Origin: Thermoguttaceae bacterium | GTDB taxonomy: Bacteria; Planctomycetota; Planctomycetia; Pirellulales; Thermoguttaceae | Assembly: GCA_029975295.1 (NCBI GenBank) | Contig: JARKPK010000089.1 | Location: forward strand, 1-64,000 | Direction of reading: 5' to 3' | Length of the DNA stretch: 64,000 nucleotides | Translations under genes and position numbers: made by a program | Part shown: positions 1 through 9,927 of the stretch, piece after piece | Layout: every line of letters starts with the position of its first letter | How positions within the stretch are numbered: the stretch's first letter is position 1 | Notes under the pieces: generated by a model | Told to the model about the DNA's origin: nothing | What the model saw: only the letters and a program-made list of their open reading frames with translations | Databases searched by the model: none

Positions 1-178
1 AAACCGGTTGTTCCTCTCAGTTCATCCTTCGCTTCAACCTATCGTTTTCGTCTAGAGTTGATCTCGGGTGGTTCAACAGGGGCTCATGCCGACTATTGTT
101 GAATCCCTCTTTCCGAACATGCAATCACTCCGGTTTTCCGATCAAGCAATCGCGCCGGAAGGAATGGAATAGGGGCAG

Positions 179-2014
179 ATGGCGCTTCGCTCCGACATTC
201 TTTTGATCCAACTGCCGATGCCGCCGCTGGGAGCGGAGGCGGTATCGGAAAACGTCCCCTTGGCCGCCGGCTGCTTGACCGCTGCGATACCGCGGCAACG
301 CGACGGCCGGGCGGAAATCGCCATATTGCCCGGCGCCGAAGCCAACGATTTCGGCGATGCCGCCCTGCTGCGCGCAATCGTAAACCGCGAGCCAGCCGCA
401 ATCGGCTTCACCTGCTACCTTTGGAACATCGAGCGAACGCTTTGGCTCTGCCGACAAATCAAGGAGCGGCTGCCCGACACGGTTATTCTATTGGGCGGGC
501 CTGAAATCCAACCCGAAAATCGCTGGGTGTTCGGCGAGGGAGGATTCGACGCAGCCGTCGTTGGCGAAGGCGAGGAGGCGTTCCGCCAATGGTTCGCCGT
601 CCGGCGCCGGCGAGCCGCTTGGCCCGATGTGCCCGGACTGTGGGTCGGGCCCACCTTTGCCCGGCCGCGCACGCCGGCGCCGCCGGCTCAACTCGCAAGG
701 CTGCGATCGCCGTACTCGGCGGGTGTTCTCGCCCCGCAAGACACCATGTGGCTCGAGACCGCTCGCGGTTGCCGCTACCGTTGCAAGTTCTGTGCGTACC
801 ATCAAGGCCGCCGCACGATTCGGCAGTTTTCGATGGATGAGATTCGAGCGAACCTCCGTTTGGCCCTCCGCAGTTCCGTCCGCGAGGTGTTCCTGCTGGA
901 TCCCACGCTCAATCAGCGTCCGAACTCTGCAGATTTCGTCGAACTGCTTGCCGAGGAGAACCGCAACCGAAAACTTCGATTCTCGGCAGAGCTTCGAGCG
1001 GAAGGGGTCAATGTCTTTCTCGCACAGCGATTGCGCAACGCCAACTTTGCCGAGGTCGAGATCGGTCTTCAAAGCATCGAGCCGGCCGCGCAGGCTGCTA
1101 TCGGACGCCGAGTCGATCTCGACGCTTTCGCCCGAGGCGCAAGGGCATTGCGGTCGGCCGGCATTCGCACCCGAGTCGATCTGATCCTCGGTTTGCCCGG
1201 CGACACGATGGATTCGCTGCAACGGGCCATCGATTTCGTTGTCGATCGCGAGCTATTCGATGAACTTCAGCTCTTTCCCCTTTCGCTGCTGCCCGGCACG
1301 CCGCTGGCCGCCGAGGCCGAGCGATGGGGCCTGCACGCCCAGCCGCGACCTCCCTACTATGTTGTCGCCAACGCGGCCGTCAACTGGCTGGAGATCGCCC
1401 AGTTGGTGGACGAAACGCAACGTCGGCTCGGCATCGAGTTCGATCCGGCCCCGCTACCGCCCGAGTTCGCCGAGCGATCGGCCGATATGAAGGGAAAGGC
1501 CGCGTGGCATACGAGCAACGCCGGTGCAAACGGTTGCTGGTCTATGCGGCGGATCGATCTGGACCGTGCGCCCCGAGGCGGCCGTTGGAAGGCGGCATTA
1601 TCCCAGCCGCCCTATCCGACCGTTGCCGCCACTCTTTATCTGCGAAGTCAGCGATTTCCAATCACCCGGCAACTTGCCGCTGACATCGTGCGATTCGTGA
1701 TCGACCAAAACCCATTCATCACACTGACGGTGGTGCTCGAAGCCGACGAACACCCCGCAGAACTCTCGTCCGAAATCGTCGCCCAGCTTCATGCGATCTG
1801 CCGCGAGAAGATCGGCTATCTGGATCGGATGCTTAGCGTGCAGACCGACCGCCGTCGGGGAAGCCGACGGATCGTCGTTGCCGTCCCCAAAGCCCAACGC
1901 GGAAACCTGGGTCGCCGCTGGAGGCGAGCAATCGAAACCTGGGCCGAGATCGTGTGGACGAAGCGTCCGCCCCAAGCCGCACGTCGGCAGCGCAACGACT
2001 CGGAAATGCGATGA
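179..2014 (+). CDS. B12-binding-type radical SAM protein
   Basis: The 611-residue protein has the layout of a cobalamin-binding-type radical SAM enzyme. An N-terminal Rossmann-like region (about residues 1-150) contains VILLGGPEI and VVGEGEEAF, typical of B12-binding folds. It is followed by a radical SAM core with the cluster motif C198-x3-C202-x2-C205 (RGCRYRCKFC). The downstream motifs EIGLQS and DLILGLPGD fit the SAM-barrel strands of this superfamily. The ATG has a purine-rich GGGGCAG just upstream. The substrate cannot be told from sequence; such proteins act as methyltransferases or in cofactor and lipid modification. It converges on the EF-hand gene, with 34 nt between the stop codons. 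The last ~130 residues (after about 480) match no domain I recognise. Confidence 0.85.
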   Translation: MALRSDILLIQLPMPPLGAEAVSENVPLAAGCLTAAIPRQRDGRAEIAILPGAEANDFGDAALLRAIVNREPAAIGFTCYLWNIERTLWLCRQIKERLPDTVILLGGPEIQPENRWVFGEGGFDAAVVGEGEEAFRQWFAVRRRRAAWPDVPGLWVGPTFARPRTPAPPAQLARLRSPYSAGVLAPQDTMWLETARGCRYRCKFCAYHQGRRTIRQFSMDEIRANLRLALRSSVREVFLLDPTLNQRPNSADFVELLAEENRNRKLRFSAELRAEGVNVFLAQRLRNANFAEVEIGLQSIEPAAQAAIGRRVDLDAFARGARALRSAGIRTRVDLILGLPGDTMDSLQRAIDFVVDRELFDELQLFPLSLLPGTPLAAEAERWGLHAQPRPPYYVVANAAVNWLEIAQLVDETQRRLGIEFDPAPLPPEFAERSADMKGKAAWHTSNAGANGCWSMRRIDLDRAPRGGRWKAALSQPPYPTVAATLYLRSQRFPITRQLAADIVRFVIDQNPFITLTVVLEADEHPAELSSEIVAQLHAICREKIGYLDRMLSVQTDRRRGSRRIVVAVPKAQRGNLGRRWRRAIETWAEIVWTKRPPQAARRQRNDSEMR

Positions 2015-2048
2015 CGAAACGCCGGCGATGGCCTGCCGCGATCATCAA

Positions 2049-3482
2049 TCAACGGCCTCGCTCACGTTCCGGAGGACCGCCGCGTTCCGGGCTGCCACGA
2101 TCAGAACCACCTCGATCGGGGCCACGAAATGGCTCGCCGCGATCGCTTCGTCCCCATCGAGACTCGCCGCGGTGTTCGCTGCTGCCACTGCTGCCGGAAC
2201 TACTGCTACTACTGCCGCTGTTGCCGGCACTACTGCCACTGCTGCTGCTTCCACTGCTGGGGCTAGCGCTGCTGCCGTGGCCACTGCTGCTGGTCGTGGT
2301 GCGGGTTCCCGATGGGCCCGATGAACTAGTCGCCTTGTCCTTGTCGCTGCGCAGGACCTCCGTAGGCACGATAAATCCGTCGCCATTGATGTCGTGCTTG
2401 AAATACTCGGCCAACTTGCTTTCGTTCCATTCCTGACTGAACTCAGCCATTGAAACCTGCCCGTCGCGATCGATGTCCTTCTTCAGGAACCACTCAGGCA
2501 GTCCGCGGGGCAACCGGTCGATGGGAGAGGGAACGGGCACTCGATAAACGGGCTGCTTCGGCTCTTCTTTCTTCGAGCGTTCGCGTTCCCGTTCTCGCTC
2601 GCGTCCGCGATTGTCGCCGCCCGAGGAATTGCCCGAGTGCGACCCCGACTTGCTCATCTCGACCAGCCAGGTGAACAGTTCATCAAACGAGATGACCCCG
2701 TCGCCGTTCTTGTCGGCCGCTTTGGGGTTGTTGCTCATTTCATGGTACTCGTCCTTCTCGAGCACGCCGTTGCGGTTCTTGTCGTATTGCCCGAAAAGCT
2801 GCTTCGCGTAGTCGCGATATCGCTGATCGTCGCCCTGGCTGGACGTACTGCCACCGCCAGAGCCGCCGACAGACGCACCGACTGGCCCAGAGGTCGTCGC
2901 AGCAACCGGCCCAAAACCGGGAACAACCGGCGCGGCCGGCGCCACGCCAAACCCCGGCACTGCGGGAGCAACACTGGGTGTCGAAGAGCTGCCCGAGGGG
3001 GCTCCCGGAGGTCCGCCGGTGCCCGGCGGGCCACCACCCGGAGGCCCACCGCCCCACGGACCACCTGGCGGGCCACCGCCCCACGGTCCGCCCGGAGGCC
3101 CACCACCCCACGGACCACTGGGAGGGCCGCCCGGCGGGGTGCCGCCGGGCGCGGCTGCCTGAACCGCATTGGTGTAATATCGCTGCAATCCCTCGCGCAC
3201 CCGGTCCATCGCAACCGGGTAGTGGACGGGAAGCCCGGCCCGCTGCAACATCCGCTCAACAAAGTATTGCCGCCGACCCGTGCACTCGTCGGCCTCTAAC
3301 ACCCCGTTGTGGTTGGCATCTAATTCCGCCAAAAAAAACTCCGCCCGCCGGAATCGTTGTTGAGCCTCTTCGGCCGAGCGCGGCGGCTCGTCGCGGTATT
3401 GACCGAATGCCGCGTCAACGGTAAGCACAGCGACGACAAGCAGCACCAACACTTGTCGAAGCAAACGCAATTGCGCGTTCAT
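2049..3482 (-). CDS. exported EF-hand protein with Gly/Pro/Trp and Ser-rich linkers
   Basis: The 477-residue protein begins with a signal peptide (MNAQLRLLRQ then VLVLLVVAVL, cleavage near AFGQ). I chose ATG 3482 over the upstream in-frame start at 3536 because GGGAG lies 8 nt before it and the signal peptide then starts at the N-terminus. Five EF-hand loops are visible: DANHNGVLEADE, DKNRNGVLEKDE, DKNGDGVISFDE, DIDRDGQVSMAE and DINGDGFIVPTE. They are separated by a tandem GPWGGGPPG linker, a Pro/Val/Ala stretch, an RERERERE run and a long Ser/Gly tail ending in Arg/Gly-rich sequence. Calcium binding in the periplasm or at the cell surface is the likely role, by family inference. EF-hand secreted proteins are abundant in planctomycetes. 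Confidence 0.85.
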   Translation of the reverse strand: MNAQLRLLRQVLVLLVVAVLTVDAAFGQYRDEPPRSAEEAQQRFRRAEFFLAELDANHNGVLEADECTGRRQYFVERMLQRAGLPVHYPVAMDRVREGLQRYYTNAVQAAAPGGTPPGGPPSGPWGGGPPGGPWGGGPPGGPWGGGPPGGGPPGTGGPPGAPSGSSSTPSVAPAVPGFGVAPAAPVVPGFGPVAATTSGPVGASVGGSGGGSTSSQGDDQRYRDYAKQLFGQYDKNRNGVLEKDEYHEMSNNPKAADKNGDGVISFDELFTWLVEMSKSGSHSGNSSGGDNRGRERERERERSKKEEPKQPVYRVPVPSPIDRLPRGLPEWFLKKDIDRDGQVSMAEFSQEWNESKLAEYFKHDINGDGFIVPTEVLRSDKDKATSSSGPSGTRTTTSSSGHGSSASPSSGSSSSGSSAGNSGSSSSSSGSSGSSEHRGESRWGRSDRGEPFRGPDRGGSDRGSPERGGPPERERGR

Positions 3483-4401
3483 AAACGCAGCTCCCACTGC
3501 CGAAAAGCCTGTCCAAAGCGCAATCCGGTCTGCCAAGGCCGGGCGAGCTGATCATGAAGGTTTGGCACAACCCGCAGGGTGTCCACACTTCCCACGTTCA
3601 TAAGCAGCCAAAATGCAAACCTTACAATTTATCCGCGCTCATTGCGCGAAATTGATCGCCCGGCAATCACCCCCACAACATCACGAATCGCAAAGGGGCG
3701 ATCCCATGCGAAACAGACAATTGCGGATCTCGATGCCATGCCTCGCACATCGACAACCGCTGATCGACGAAAACCGCGGCGAACCCACCAACATCGATAC
3801 GCCAACTACTCGCCGCACCATCATTCAGTGTAACGGCCTCCGACTTATGAGTCGAATCGAATCGCCTGGCCGCAACCGCTAGGTACGCGTGATTGCAACC
3901 CCGGTAAGGTGTCGCTTCAAGCAACAGGCGACCCGTCCGCTTGCCATGCGACCTTTTGCCAATGCCTCCAACCCATTGAACACCGAAGTTTCGGTAAAGT
4001 AACGTGTTAGACGAGATCGGGAATTCTGGGATTCTCGGACCGACCGGCCTCGGCCAAAAGGCCCAGTCGAGGTGATAACCGGCTCGCAGCAGGGCACGAA
4101 TGCCGGCAGCGGCCGGGTCGCGAACAAGTCAAACAGCGGTCAACGACACCACCCACACCAGGGGCAAACCGGGAGTCTGGATGACCCTTTATGTGTTTCT
4201 GCAATCGGCGGCTGGCACAATCACGCTGGCACGAATGCATTGGCAATTCTAAGAATCGGGTCGGTTCTGATTTGCCGTTCGGATCGGGCGAAACCGTTCT
4301 CTTCCAATGGTGTTAGAGAGTCTGAGGGCGCAGTGCGGTCGTCGCAAGTGACTGCGTCATCTATTCAGCCCCCCCCATCTTATCAAGAAGGGAGTGCGAA
4401 G
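3483..4401. other. long intergenic region
   Basis: This 919-nt stretch separates two divergently transcribed exported-protein genes. Open frames here are short, Arg/Pro-rich and without ribosome binding sites, so I call no gene. A weak sigma-70-like pair (TTGAAC at 3976 and TAACGT at 4000, 18-nt spacer) points toward the LTXXQ gene but would leave a 400-nt leader. No repeat or tRNA is visible. Confidence 0.5.
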
Positions 4402-5208
4402 ATGAGTCGAGTTTGTACGGTACTGGGAGTCCTCGCGTTGACGTTGCTGTTTGCCGCCAGTGCCATGGCGCAGCCTGGTGGCGGCCGTCGCCAAGGCCCG
4501 GCTGGCCCCGGAATGGGCGGCCCGGGTGGTCCCGGAATGGGCGGCCCGCTGCAATTGCTCCGCTTGGAGCAGGTGCAGAAAGAGATCGAATTGGTGGACG
4601 ACCAGAAGGCTAAGTTGCGTGAGCTGGGTGAATCGACTGCCCGCGACATGCGCGAGGCCTTCTCGGGCATGCGTGATCTGACCGAAGAACAGCGCCGCGA
4701 GCGGATGGAGGAGCTCCGCAAGAAGGCCCAGGAACGCGAAGCCGAATTGGCCAAGAAGATCGAAGCGATTCTCCTGCCCCACCAGCTCAAGCGGCTCAAG
4801 GAAATCAGCATCCAGGTTCAGGGGCTGCGCGCGTTGAATTCGGCCGAGGTCGCGAAGGAACTGGGCATTACCGAAGACCAGAAGGCCAAAATGGAGGGCA
4901 TCCGTCGCGAAGTGACCGATCAATTCGCCAAGATGCGTGAGGAAATGCAAGACCTGTCGCCGGAACAACGCCGCGAGCGGTTCCGTGAAATGGGCGAAAA
5001 GATGCGCGAAACGCAACAACAGGTTGAGGAGAAAATCCTCAACGTGTTGACGGCCGAGCAGAAAGAGAAGTTCGAGGCGATGAAAGGCAAAAAGATCGAC
5101 ATTGACATGCGCCAGATGATGGGCGGGCCTGGCGGCAACCGTCGCGGTGGCGAAGGCGGCGCAGCCCCCGGCGAACGACGTCGTCCCGGCGGTGGTCAGC
5201 AGAACTGA
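4402..5208 (+). CDS. exported LTXXQ-motif (Spy/CpxP-like) protein
   Basis: The 268-residue protein has a clear signal peptide ending AMA-Q near residue 23. ATG 4402 has GAAGGGAG 7 nt upstream; the frame is open further upstream, but that part lacks signal-peptide character. After a short Gly/Pro/Met linker the mature protein is strongly helical and charged. It carries repeated LTXXQ-type motifs (LTEEQRRER, ITEDQKAKM, LSPEQRRER, LTAEQKEKF), the hallmark of Spy/CpxP-like periplasmic helical proteins. The C-terminus is Gly/Arg-rich. Planctomycetes carry many such proteins of unknown role. A periplasmic chaperone or stress role is only family inference. An intrinsic terminator follows 76 nt after the stop. 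Confidence 0.85.
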   Translation: MSRVCTVLGVLALTLLFAASAMAQPGGGRRQGPAGPGMGGPGGPGMGGPLQLLRLEQVQKEIELVDDQKAKLRELGESTARDMREAFSGMRDLTEEQRRERMEELRKKAQEREAELAKKIEAILLPHQLKRLKEISIQVQGLRALNSAEVAKELGITEDQKAKMEGIRREVTDQFAKMREEMQDLSPEQRRERFREMGEKMRETQQQVEEKILNVLTAEQKEKFEAMKGKKIDIDMRQMMGGPGGNRRGGEGGAAPGERRRPGGGQQN

Positions 5209-5283
5209 TCTCTCCCCCAGTACGGTTTATGGCACAGCCATCGACCATGGGGTAGCATAGATGTCTGGCTTGATGGCCAAAGG

Positions 5284-5314
5284 CAGCCCCCCGATTCGTT
5301 CGGGGGGCTGTTTT
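5284..5314 (+). terminator. intrinsic terminator of the LTXXQ gene
   Basis: A perfect 11-bp stem (5284-5294 with 5300-5310, CAGCCCCCCGA / TCGGGGGGCTG) has a 5-nt TTCGT loop and is followed by TTTT. It lies 76 nt after the stop codon at 5208. Confidence 0.85.
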
Positions 5315-5963
5315 GCCTACACGAGGGCCGATCTGCCTGTTCTGCCGTGCAAAGCTCGCGGCCGAATCGGCCCAAACCGGGGCACCGATCGAACGATGCG
5401 GGAGAGGGACGAGGTCCCTGCGATCTGTCCGCGGCGTTCCGCCCCGCAATCGTTGCCCGCCCGTGGCCGCTTTGGCTTGCGGTTCGAGACCATGTCGCGA
5501 CGGGCAGTGGCATCGCGCCTAATGGCCGACGGCCCGCCTTGCCGGGTGGAATGGCATGCTGGCCGATATTCGCGCCCACGCGCGGCGGTTCGCATACATG
5601 CTGACGACCGGGCGATTGGCCGCCCCTGCCAAAGCACGATCAATCGAATGTTTTCGATGAGCCCCCGCGTTCCCTTTTGCGCGGCTTGCAGAGACGTTGC
5701 ACGAACCGGAGAATTATCGCTACGCTTGAGTCCGGCTCTGGTTAAGATAGATTAGAGGGGGAGCCGGTACTGAGCCGGGCTAGCGCGACAACGCTTCCTT
5801 CCGTCGTTGCTTGCAGCCAACCGTTTGCCCCGCCGCATCCTCCTCTGAACGAGCGATTGAACCGCAATGTCCCGAGGCCGCCCGGCCAACAATGGGCAAA
5901 AGCCCATGTCACGGGTCGGGCGTTTGGCCCCTGCTTCGCCGTGAAAGGGAAGTTGGAATCCGA
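5315..5963. other. intergenic region upstream of the gsp operon
   Basis: This 649-nt region has no supportable gene. The only regulatory candidate is the sigma-70-like pair listed separately near 5726-5753. The frame open upstream of gspE from 5811 lacks family similarity before residue M52 and is treated as leader. Confidence 0.45.
5726..5753 (+). promoter_or_regulatory. possible promoter of the gsp operon
   Basis: TTGAGT at 5726-5731 and TAGATT at 5748-5753 are separated by 16 nt, 210 nt before the gspE start. The match to the sigma-70 consensus is moderate. I list it because it is the best candidate in the spacer. Confidence 0.3.
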
Positions 5964-7673
5964 ATGGACGCTACCGATATTTTGCTGAAGAAGGGATTGC
6001 TGTCGCCGCAGCAAGTGGAGCAGGTCCGCGCCACGCAGTTCGAGGGAATGCGCGCGGACCAAACGGCCGTTCGCCTTGGCCTCATCAAAGAAGAAGACGC
6101 TTTGCGGGCGATCGGCGAAGCCCTGGGGCTTGAGTTTGTGGACTTGACCGAAACCGAAATCGACTTCTCGCTGCTCAAGGGTTTTCCCACTCGTTTTATT
6201 CACCGGGCCAACCTGTTCCCCATCCGCCGCCGAAACGGTTCGCTCACCGTCGCCACCGCCGATCCCGTCAATCTCTATCCGATCGACGAGCTAAGCGCGG
6301 CCACCGGGCTAAGCGTTATTCCCGTTCTGGCGGCCTCCAACGAAATCGCCAAACTGATTAAAACCCACCTGGGCGTGGGAAGTGAGACGATCGACGGCCT
6401 GCTGGCCCAGGCGAACGACGGCGTCGAACTGCTCGAAGAAATCGAAACCGACGGCTCCGAACTTTCGGAGATGGCCCAAGAGCCATCGGTGGTTCGGTTG
6501 GTCAACGAAATCCTCCTCGAAGCCATTCAATCGCGCGCCAGCGACGTTCACATCGAGACCCAACAGCACGGCCTGAGCGTTCGCTACCGCATCGACGGCG
6601 TTTTGCATCCCCAACCGATTCCGCCGGAAATCAACCGCTTCCAGGCGGCCATCATCAGCCGTCTGAAAATCATGGCGCGGTTGAACATTGCCGAGCGACG
6701 TCTGCCGCAGGACGGACGCATTCAGTTGAAGGTGTCGGGCCGCGATGTCGATGTCCGCGTTTCTGTGATTCCGATGATCCACGGCGAAGGCATCGTCCTC
6801 CGTTTGCTCGACAAGGGGGCGATGGAGTTCGCGCTGCGCCGATTGGGCATGGAGCAGGACACCTACGAAACGTTCCACGAGCTGATCCAACTGCCCCACG
6901 GCATCATCTTGGTCACCGGGCCGACCGGGTCCGGCAAGTCAACAACGCTCTACAGCGCCCTGCTGGAGATCCGCAGCGGTGAAACCAAGATCATCACCAC
7001 CGAAGACCCGGTGGAATATCAACTCGACGGCATCAACCAGATTCAAATTCATCCGAAGATCGGACTGACGTTCGGCAACTCGCTGCGAAGCATCCTTCGG
7101 CACGATCCCGACATCATCCTGGTGGGCGAAATCCGCGATTTGGAAACCGCCGAGAATGCCATTCAGGCGTCGCTCACCGGGCACCTTGTTTTCAGCACGC
7201 TGCACACCAACGATTCGGCCGGCGCCTACACTCGTCTGGTCGATATGGGGGTCGAACCGTTCCTGGTTTCCAGCACGGTTGAAGGCGTCATGGCTCAGCG
7301 ATTGGTCCGCGTGTTGTGCAAAGAGTGCAAAGCGCCCTATCACCCCCGCCGCGACGAGTTGCCCGCCGACTTCCCCTGGGATCGTCTTCCGCCGGGCGGG
7401 GTCTTGTATCGCGCCGTCGGTTGTCGGCAGTGCCGTCATGTGGGCTATGTCGGCCGAGTCGGCCTGTTCGAGCTGATGGTAACGACCGATCGCATTCGCC
7501 AGCTCGCGCACGAGCGCGTCAGCACTTGGGAGATTTATCGCGCCGCCTTGGAAGAGGGCATGCGCAATCTGCGCGACGACGGCTGGTTGAAGGTGCTTGA
7601 CGGCCGCACCTCCGTTCAAGAGGTCGTGCAGGCGACAAAAGCCAATACCGTACGAATGACCACGCACAAGTAG
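5964..7673 (+). CDS. gspE: type II secretion / type IV pilus assembly ATPase GspE
   Basis: The 569-residue cytoplasmic hexameric ATPase powers pseudopilus assembly. An N-terminal GspE-N domain (about 1-150) precedes the ATPase core. The core has Walker A GPTGSGKSTT near residue 318, an Asp box around EDPVEY, Walker B DIILVGEIRD near 381 and a His box (STLHTND). A tetracysteine zinc knuckle (CKEC near 451 and CRQC near 487) is typical of GspE. The frame is open from 5811, but I place the start at ATG 5964 because the preceding 51 residues are unlike the family and a purine-rich AAAGGGAAG precedes this ATG. It is the first gene of gspEFGHIJK, 7 nt before gspF. Pilus-type PilB is the alternative, but the GspG-K partners favour type II secretion. 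Confidence 0.93.
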   Translation: MDATDILLKKGLLSPQQVEQVRATQFEGMRADQTAVRLGLIKEEDALRAIGEALGLEFVDLTETEIDFSLLKGFPTRFIHRANLFPIRRRNGSLTVATADPVNLYPIDELSAATGLSVIPVLAASNEIAKLIKTHLGVGSETIDGLLAQANDGVELLEEIETDGSELSEMAQEPSVVRLVNEILLEAIQSRASDVHIETQQHGLSVRYRIDGVLHPQPIPPEINRFQAAIISRLKIMARLNIAERRLPQDGRIQLKVSGRDVDVRVSVIPMIHGEGIVLRLLDKGAMEFALRRLGMEQDTYETFHELIQLPHGIILVTGPTGSGKSTTLYSALLEIRSGETKIITTEDPVEYQLDGINQIQIHPKIGLTFGNSLRSILRHDPDIILVGEIRDLETAENAIQASLTGHLVFSTLHTNDSAGAYTRLVDMGVEPFLVSSTVEGVMAQRLVRVLCKECKAPYHPRRDELPADFPWDRLPPGGVLYRAVGCRQCRHVGYVGRVGLFELMVTTDRIRQLAHERVSTWEIYRAALEEGMRNLRDDGWLKVLDGRTSVQEVVQATKANTVRMTTHK

Positions 7674-7680
7674 CGACGCC

Positions 7681-8880
7681 ATGCCCGATTTCGCCTATGT
7701 TGCCCGCGACACCCAAGGCAAACGCGTCAGCGGCACGATTACGGCCGTTGGCCGCCGCGAGGCGGCCGCCGCGCTGACGAGCCGATCGCTTTTTCCCTTG
7801 GAAATCCAGGCGGCGCAATCGGTGTCGCTGGCCCGAGTTCGCCGAGTGCCCGCCCAGCTTCTGGCCACCACCTACGCCCAAATGGCCGACTTGCTCCGCA
7901 GCGGCGTTCCATTGCTGCGGGCGCTGGAAGTGTTGCAGAAACAGGCTTCGCACCAAGGGCTCCGGCAGATACTTGAGCAAGTGCATCATCAGGTGGAAGA
8001 CGGCGCCACGCTGGCCCAGGCGATGGGCCGCTTCACGCATGTCTTCGGCGAGATGGTGGTCAGCATGGTGCGGGCGGGCGGCGAAGGCGGGTTTCTTGAA
8101 GAAGCCCTGACCCGTGTCGCCGAGTTCACCGAAGCGCAAGAAGACCTCAAGAAAAGAACGGTCGGCGCCATCGTGTATCCGGCCGTCTTGGCCGTGGTGG
8201 GCACGCTGGTGGTCGCCGGGCTGATTATCTTCGTCGTCCCCAGGTTCGCCGAGTTGTTCGACCGGCTGCGCGAACGCGGCCAACTGCCGGCGCTGACCGA
8301 CGGCCTGCTTTGGCTTAGCGGCGTGCTGCGCGTTTGGGGCATTCCGCTGGCCGCCGGATTGATCGGCGGCACGTGGGCGTTTCGCCGCTGGCTGCGCACC
8401 GAACACGGAAAGAGTTGGTGGGACGCCCTGAAATTGAAGATCCCCGTGGCGGGCGGCATCTTCCTCGACTTGGCCGTGTCGCGATTCTGCCGCGTGCTGG
8501 GAACCCTGCTGCGCAACGGCGTGCCGATCATCCGCTCGCTGGAAATCGCCGCCGACGCCGCGTCGAATCGGGTGCTGGCCTTGACCCTGCTCGAAGCGGG
8601 CGAAAGCGTTTCCGCCGGCGAAACCTTAGCCGAACCGCTGGCTCAGAGCGGCCGGTTCCCGCCCACGGTGATCGAAATGATCGCTGTGGCCGAGCAGGCC
8701 AACAACCTGGAGAATGTGCTGCTTTCCATCGCCGACGGCCTGGAGCGGCGCACGTGGCGCAAACTCGATTTGGCGGTCCGCTTGCTCGAACCGCTATTGT
8801 TGGTCATCATGGCAAGTGTGGTGTTGGTGGTGGTCATTGCCTTGTTGCTGCCCGTTTTGAAGATGAGCATGACGGTGTGA
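7681..8880 (+). CDS. gspF: type II secretion inner-membrane platform protein GspF
   Basis: The 399-residue polytopic protein forms the inner-membrane platform that couples the GspE motor to pseudopilin insertion. It has the duplicated GspF layout: an N-terminal MPDFAYVARDTQGK start and two cytoplasmic helical domains (each with a leader resembling LLRSGVPLLRALE and LLRNGVPIIRSLE). Three hydrophobic segments lie near residues 160-190, 215-235 and 365-395. It starts 7 nt after the gspE stop and is surely co-transcribed with it. A 460-nt spacer then separates it from gspG. Length is normal for the family. Confidence 0.93.
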   Translation: MPDFAYVARDTQGKRVSGTITAVGRREAAAALTSRSLFPLEIQAAQSVSLARVRRVPAQLLATTYAQMADLLRSGVPLLRALEVLQKQASHQGLRQILEQVHHQVEDGATLAQAMGRFTHVFGEMVVSMVRAGGEGGFLEEALTRVAEFTEAQEDLKKRTVGAIVYPAVLAVVGTLVVAGLIIFVVPRFAELFDRLRERGQLPALTDGLLWLSGVLRVWGIPLAAGLIGGTWAFRRWLRTEHGKSWWDALKLKIPVAGGIFLDLAVSRFCRVLGTLLRNGVPIIRSLEIAADAASNRVLALTLLEAGESVSAGETLAEPLAQSGRFPPTVIEMIAVAEQANNLENVLLSIADGLERRTWRKLDLAVRLLEPLLLVIMASVVLVVVIALLLPVLKMSMTV

Positions 8881-9340
8881 CGTGCCCGATCAACTGCGGT
8901 TTGACGTTTTTCCGATCGACTGCTCAAATCGACGAAAGCGATGCATCCGGGCGTCAAGAGCGTCACCCTCTTGGTCCCACGGTTGGACCGAACAACGTGA
9001 TCCGAGAACGCTCGACGCCAACGCATCACCGTGGAAACGTATCTCTGTGGAAAGGTGCAACGAACAAGAATCGCGGTGAATCGGCGTTCGGCCGCGATAT
9101 ACAAGTAAGGCGATTTTTCGAACAACGTCTTGACGATGGCCGGCCACCGCAGGCGCTGCACACCCGAGCGTTGTGCATATATCGGAGCTTGGCACACCTG
9201 CAGCCTCGGGGTGATTCCGGCCCATTGCGGCCACGTGCGAGGCGGCTGGGCGTCGGCTTGACGGCGGAGCTGTTCGATCGGTCGTGATCATGAGTCTATT
9301 TGAAACAGACAATAACCACTGTGCCCTCGGAGGTGATTCC
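8881..9340. other. spacer between gspF and gspG
   Basis: This 460-nt region lies inside the secretion gene cluster. No open frame with coding character, clear terminator or strong promoter is visible. Its length suggests gspG-K may have its own promoter. Confidence 0.4.
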
Positions 9341-9775
9341 ATGAATCGTCGGTTTGCTTCGCGGCGTCGCCGCGGTTTCACGCTGATCGAAGTGTTGTTG
9401 GTTTTGGTGATTCTGGTCTTGCTGGCGTCGATGTCGGTGCCGCTCTACCAGTCGTACCAACGGCAGGCCAATTTCAAGGCCGCCAAGAGCCAGATCGGCC
9501 TGTTCGAAACGGCCATCGAAGGTTTCCAGTTGAATATCGGGTCGTATCCCACAACCGAGCAAGGTTTGGGCGCGTTGCTCGGTCCACCGGCCGACTTGCC
9601 GAACCCGGCAAAATGGGAAGGCCCGTACTTGAAAGGCAATGAGATTCCGCTCGACCCGTGGGGCACGCCGTATCAATACCGTTTTCCCGGCGATCGGAAC
9701 CCGACCGGCTACGATCTCTGGTCGCTCGGGCCCGATCGCACGGACGGCACCGAGGACGACGTCGGCAACTGGTGA
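9341..9775 (+). CDS. gspG: major pseudopilin GspG
   Basis: The 144-residue protein is the main subunit of the type II secretion pseudopilus. The type IV prepilin leader RRRRG/FTLIEV is followed by the hydrophobic helix LVLVILVLLASM, with the conserved Glu at +5. The C-terminal half carries the GspG signature: YPTTEQGLGAL, LDPWGTPYQY and SLGPDRTDGTEDDVGNW, the last being the calcium-binding loop of the major pseudopilin. I chose ATG 9341 because CGGAGGTG lies 7 nt upstream; an in-frame ATG at 9284 lacks this. The leader is expected to be cut by a prepilin peptidase encoded outside the window. Confidence 0.95.
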   Translation: MNRRFASRRRRGFTLIEVLLVLVILVLLASMSVPLYQSYQRQANFKAAKSQIGLFETAIEGFQLNIGSYPTTEQGLGALLGPPADLPNPAKWEGPYLKGNEIPLDPWGTPYQYRFPGDRNPTGYDLWSLGPDRTDGTEDDVGNW

Positions 9776-9927
9776 CGGCGCGGACATCGCGCCGCGCCGG
9801 CTGTGCAATGCGGCTTCGACTGCGCGCCGCGTTTGCGGCGCCGCAGCCGTGAGGCGACCATTGCGGCGCACGACGGGTCGGATCCGCTGGGCCCCGATCG
9901 TGCGTCCAAAGACAGAATGATTTCGAC

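Noticed and set aside
125-457. Minus-strand open frames at the start of the window
   Set aside because: They lie antisense to the radical SAM gene, are Arg-rich and have no ribosome site or domain.
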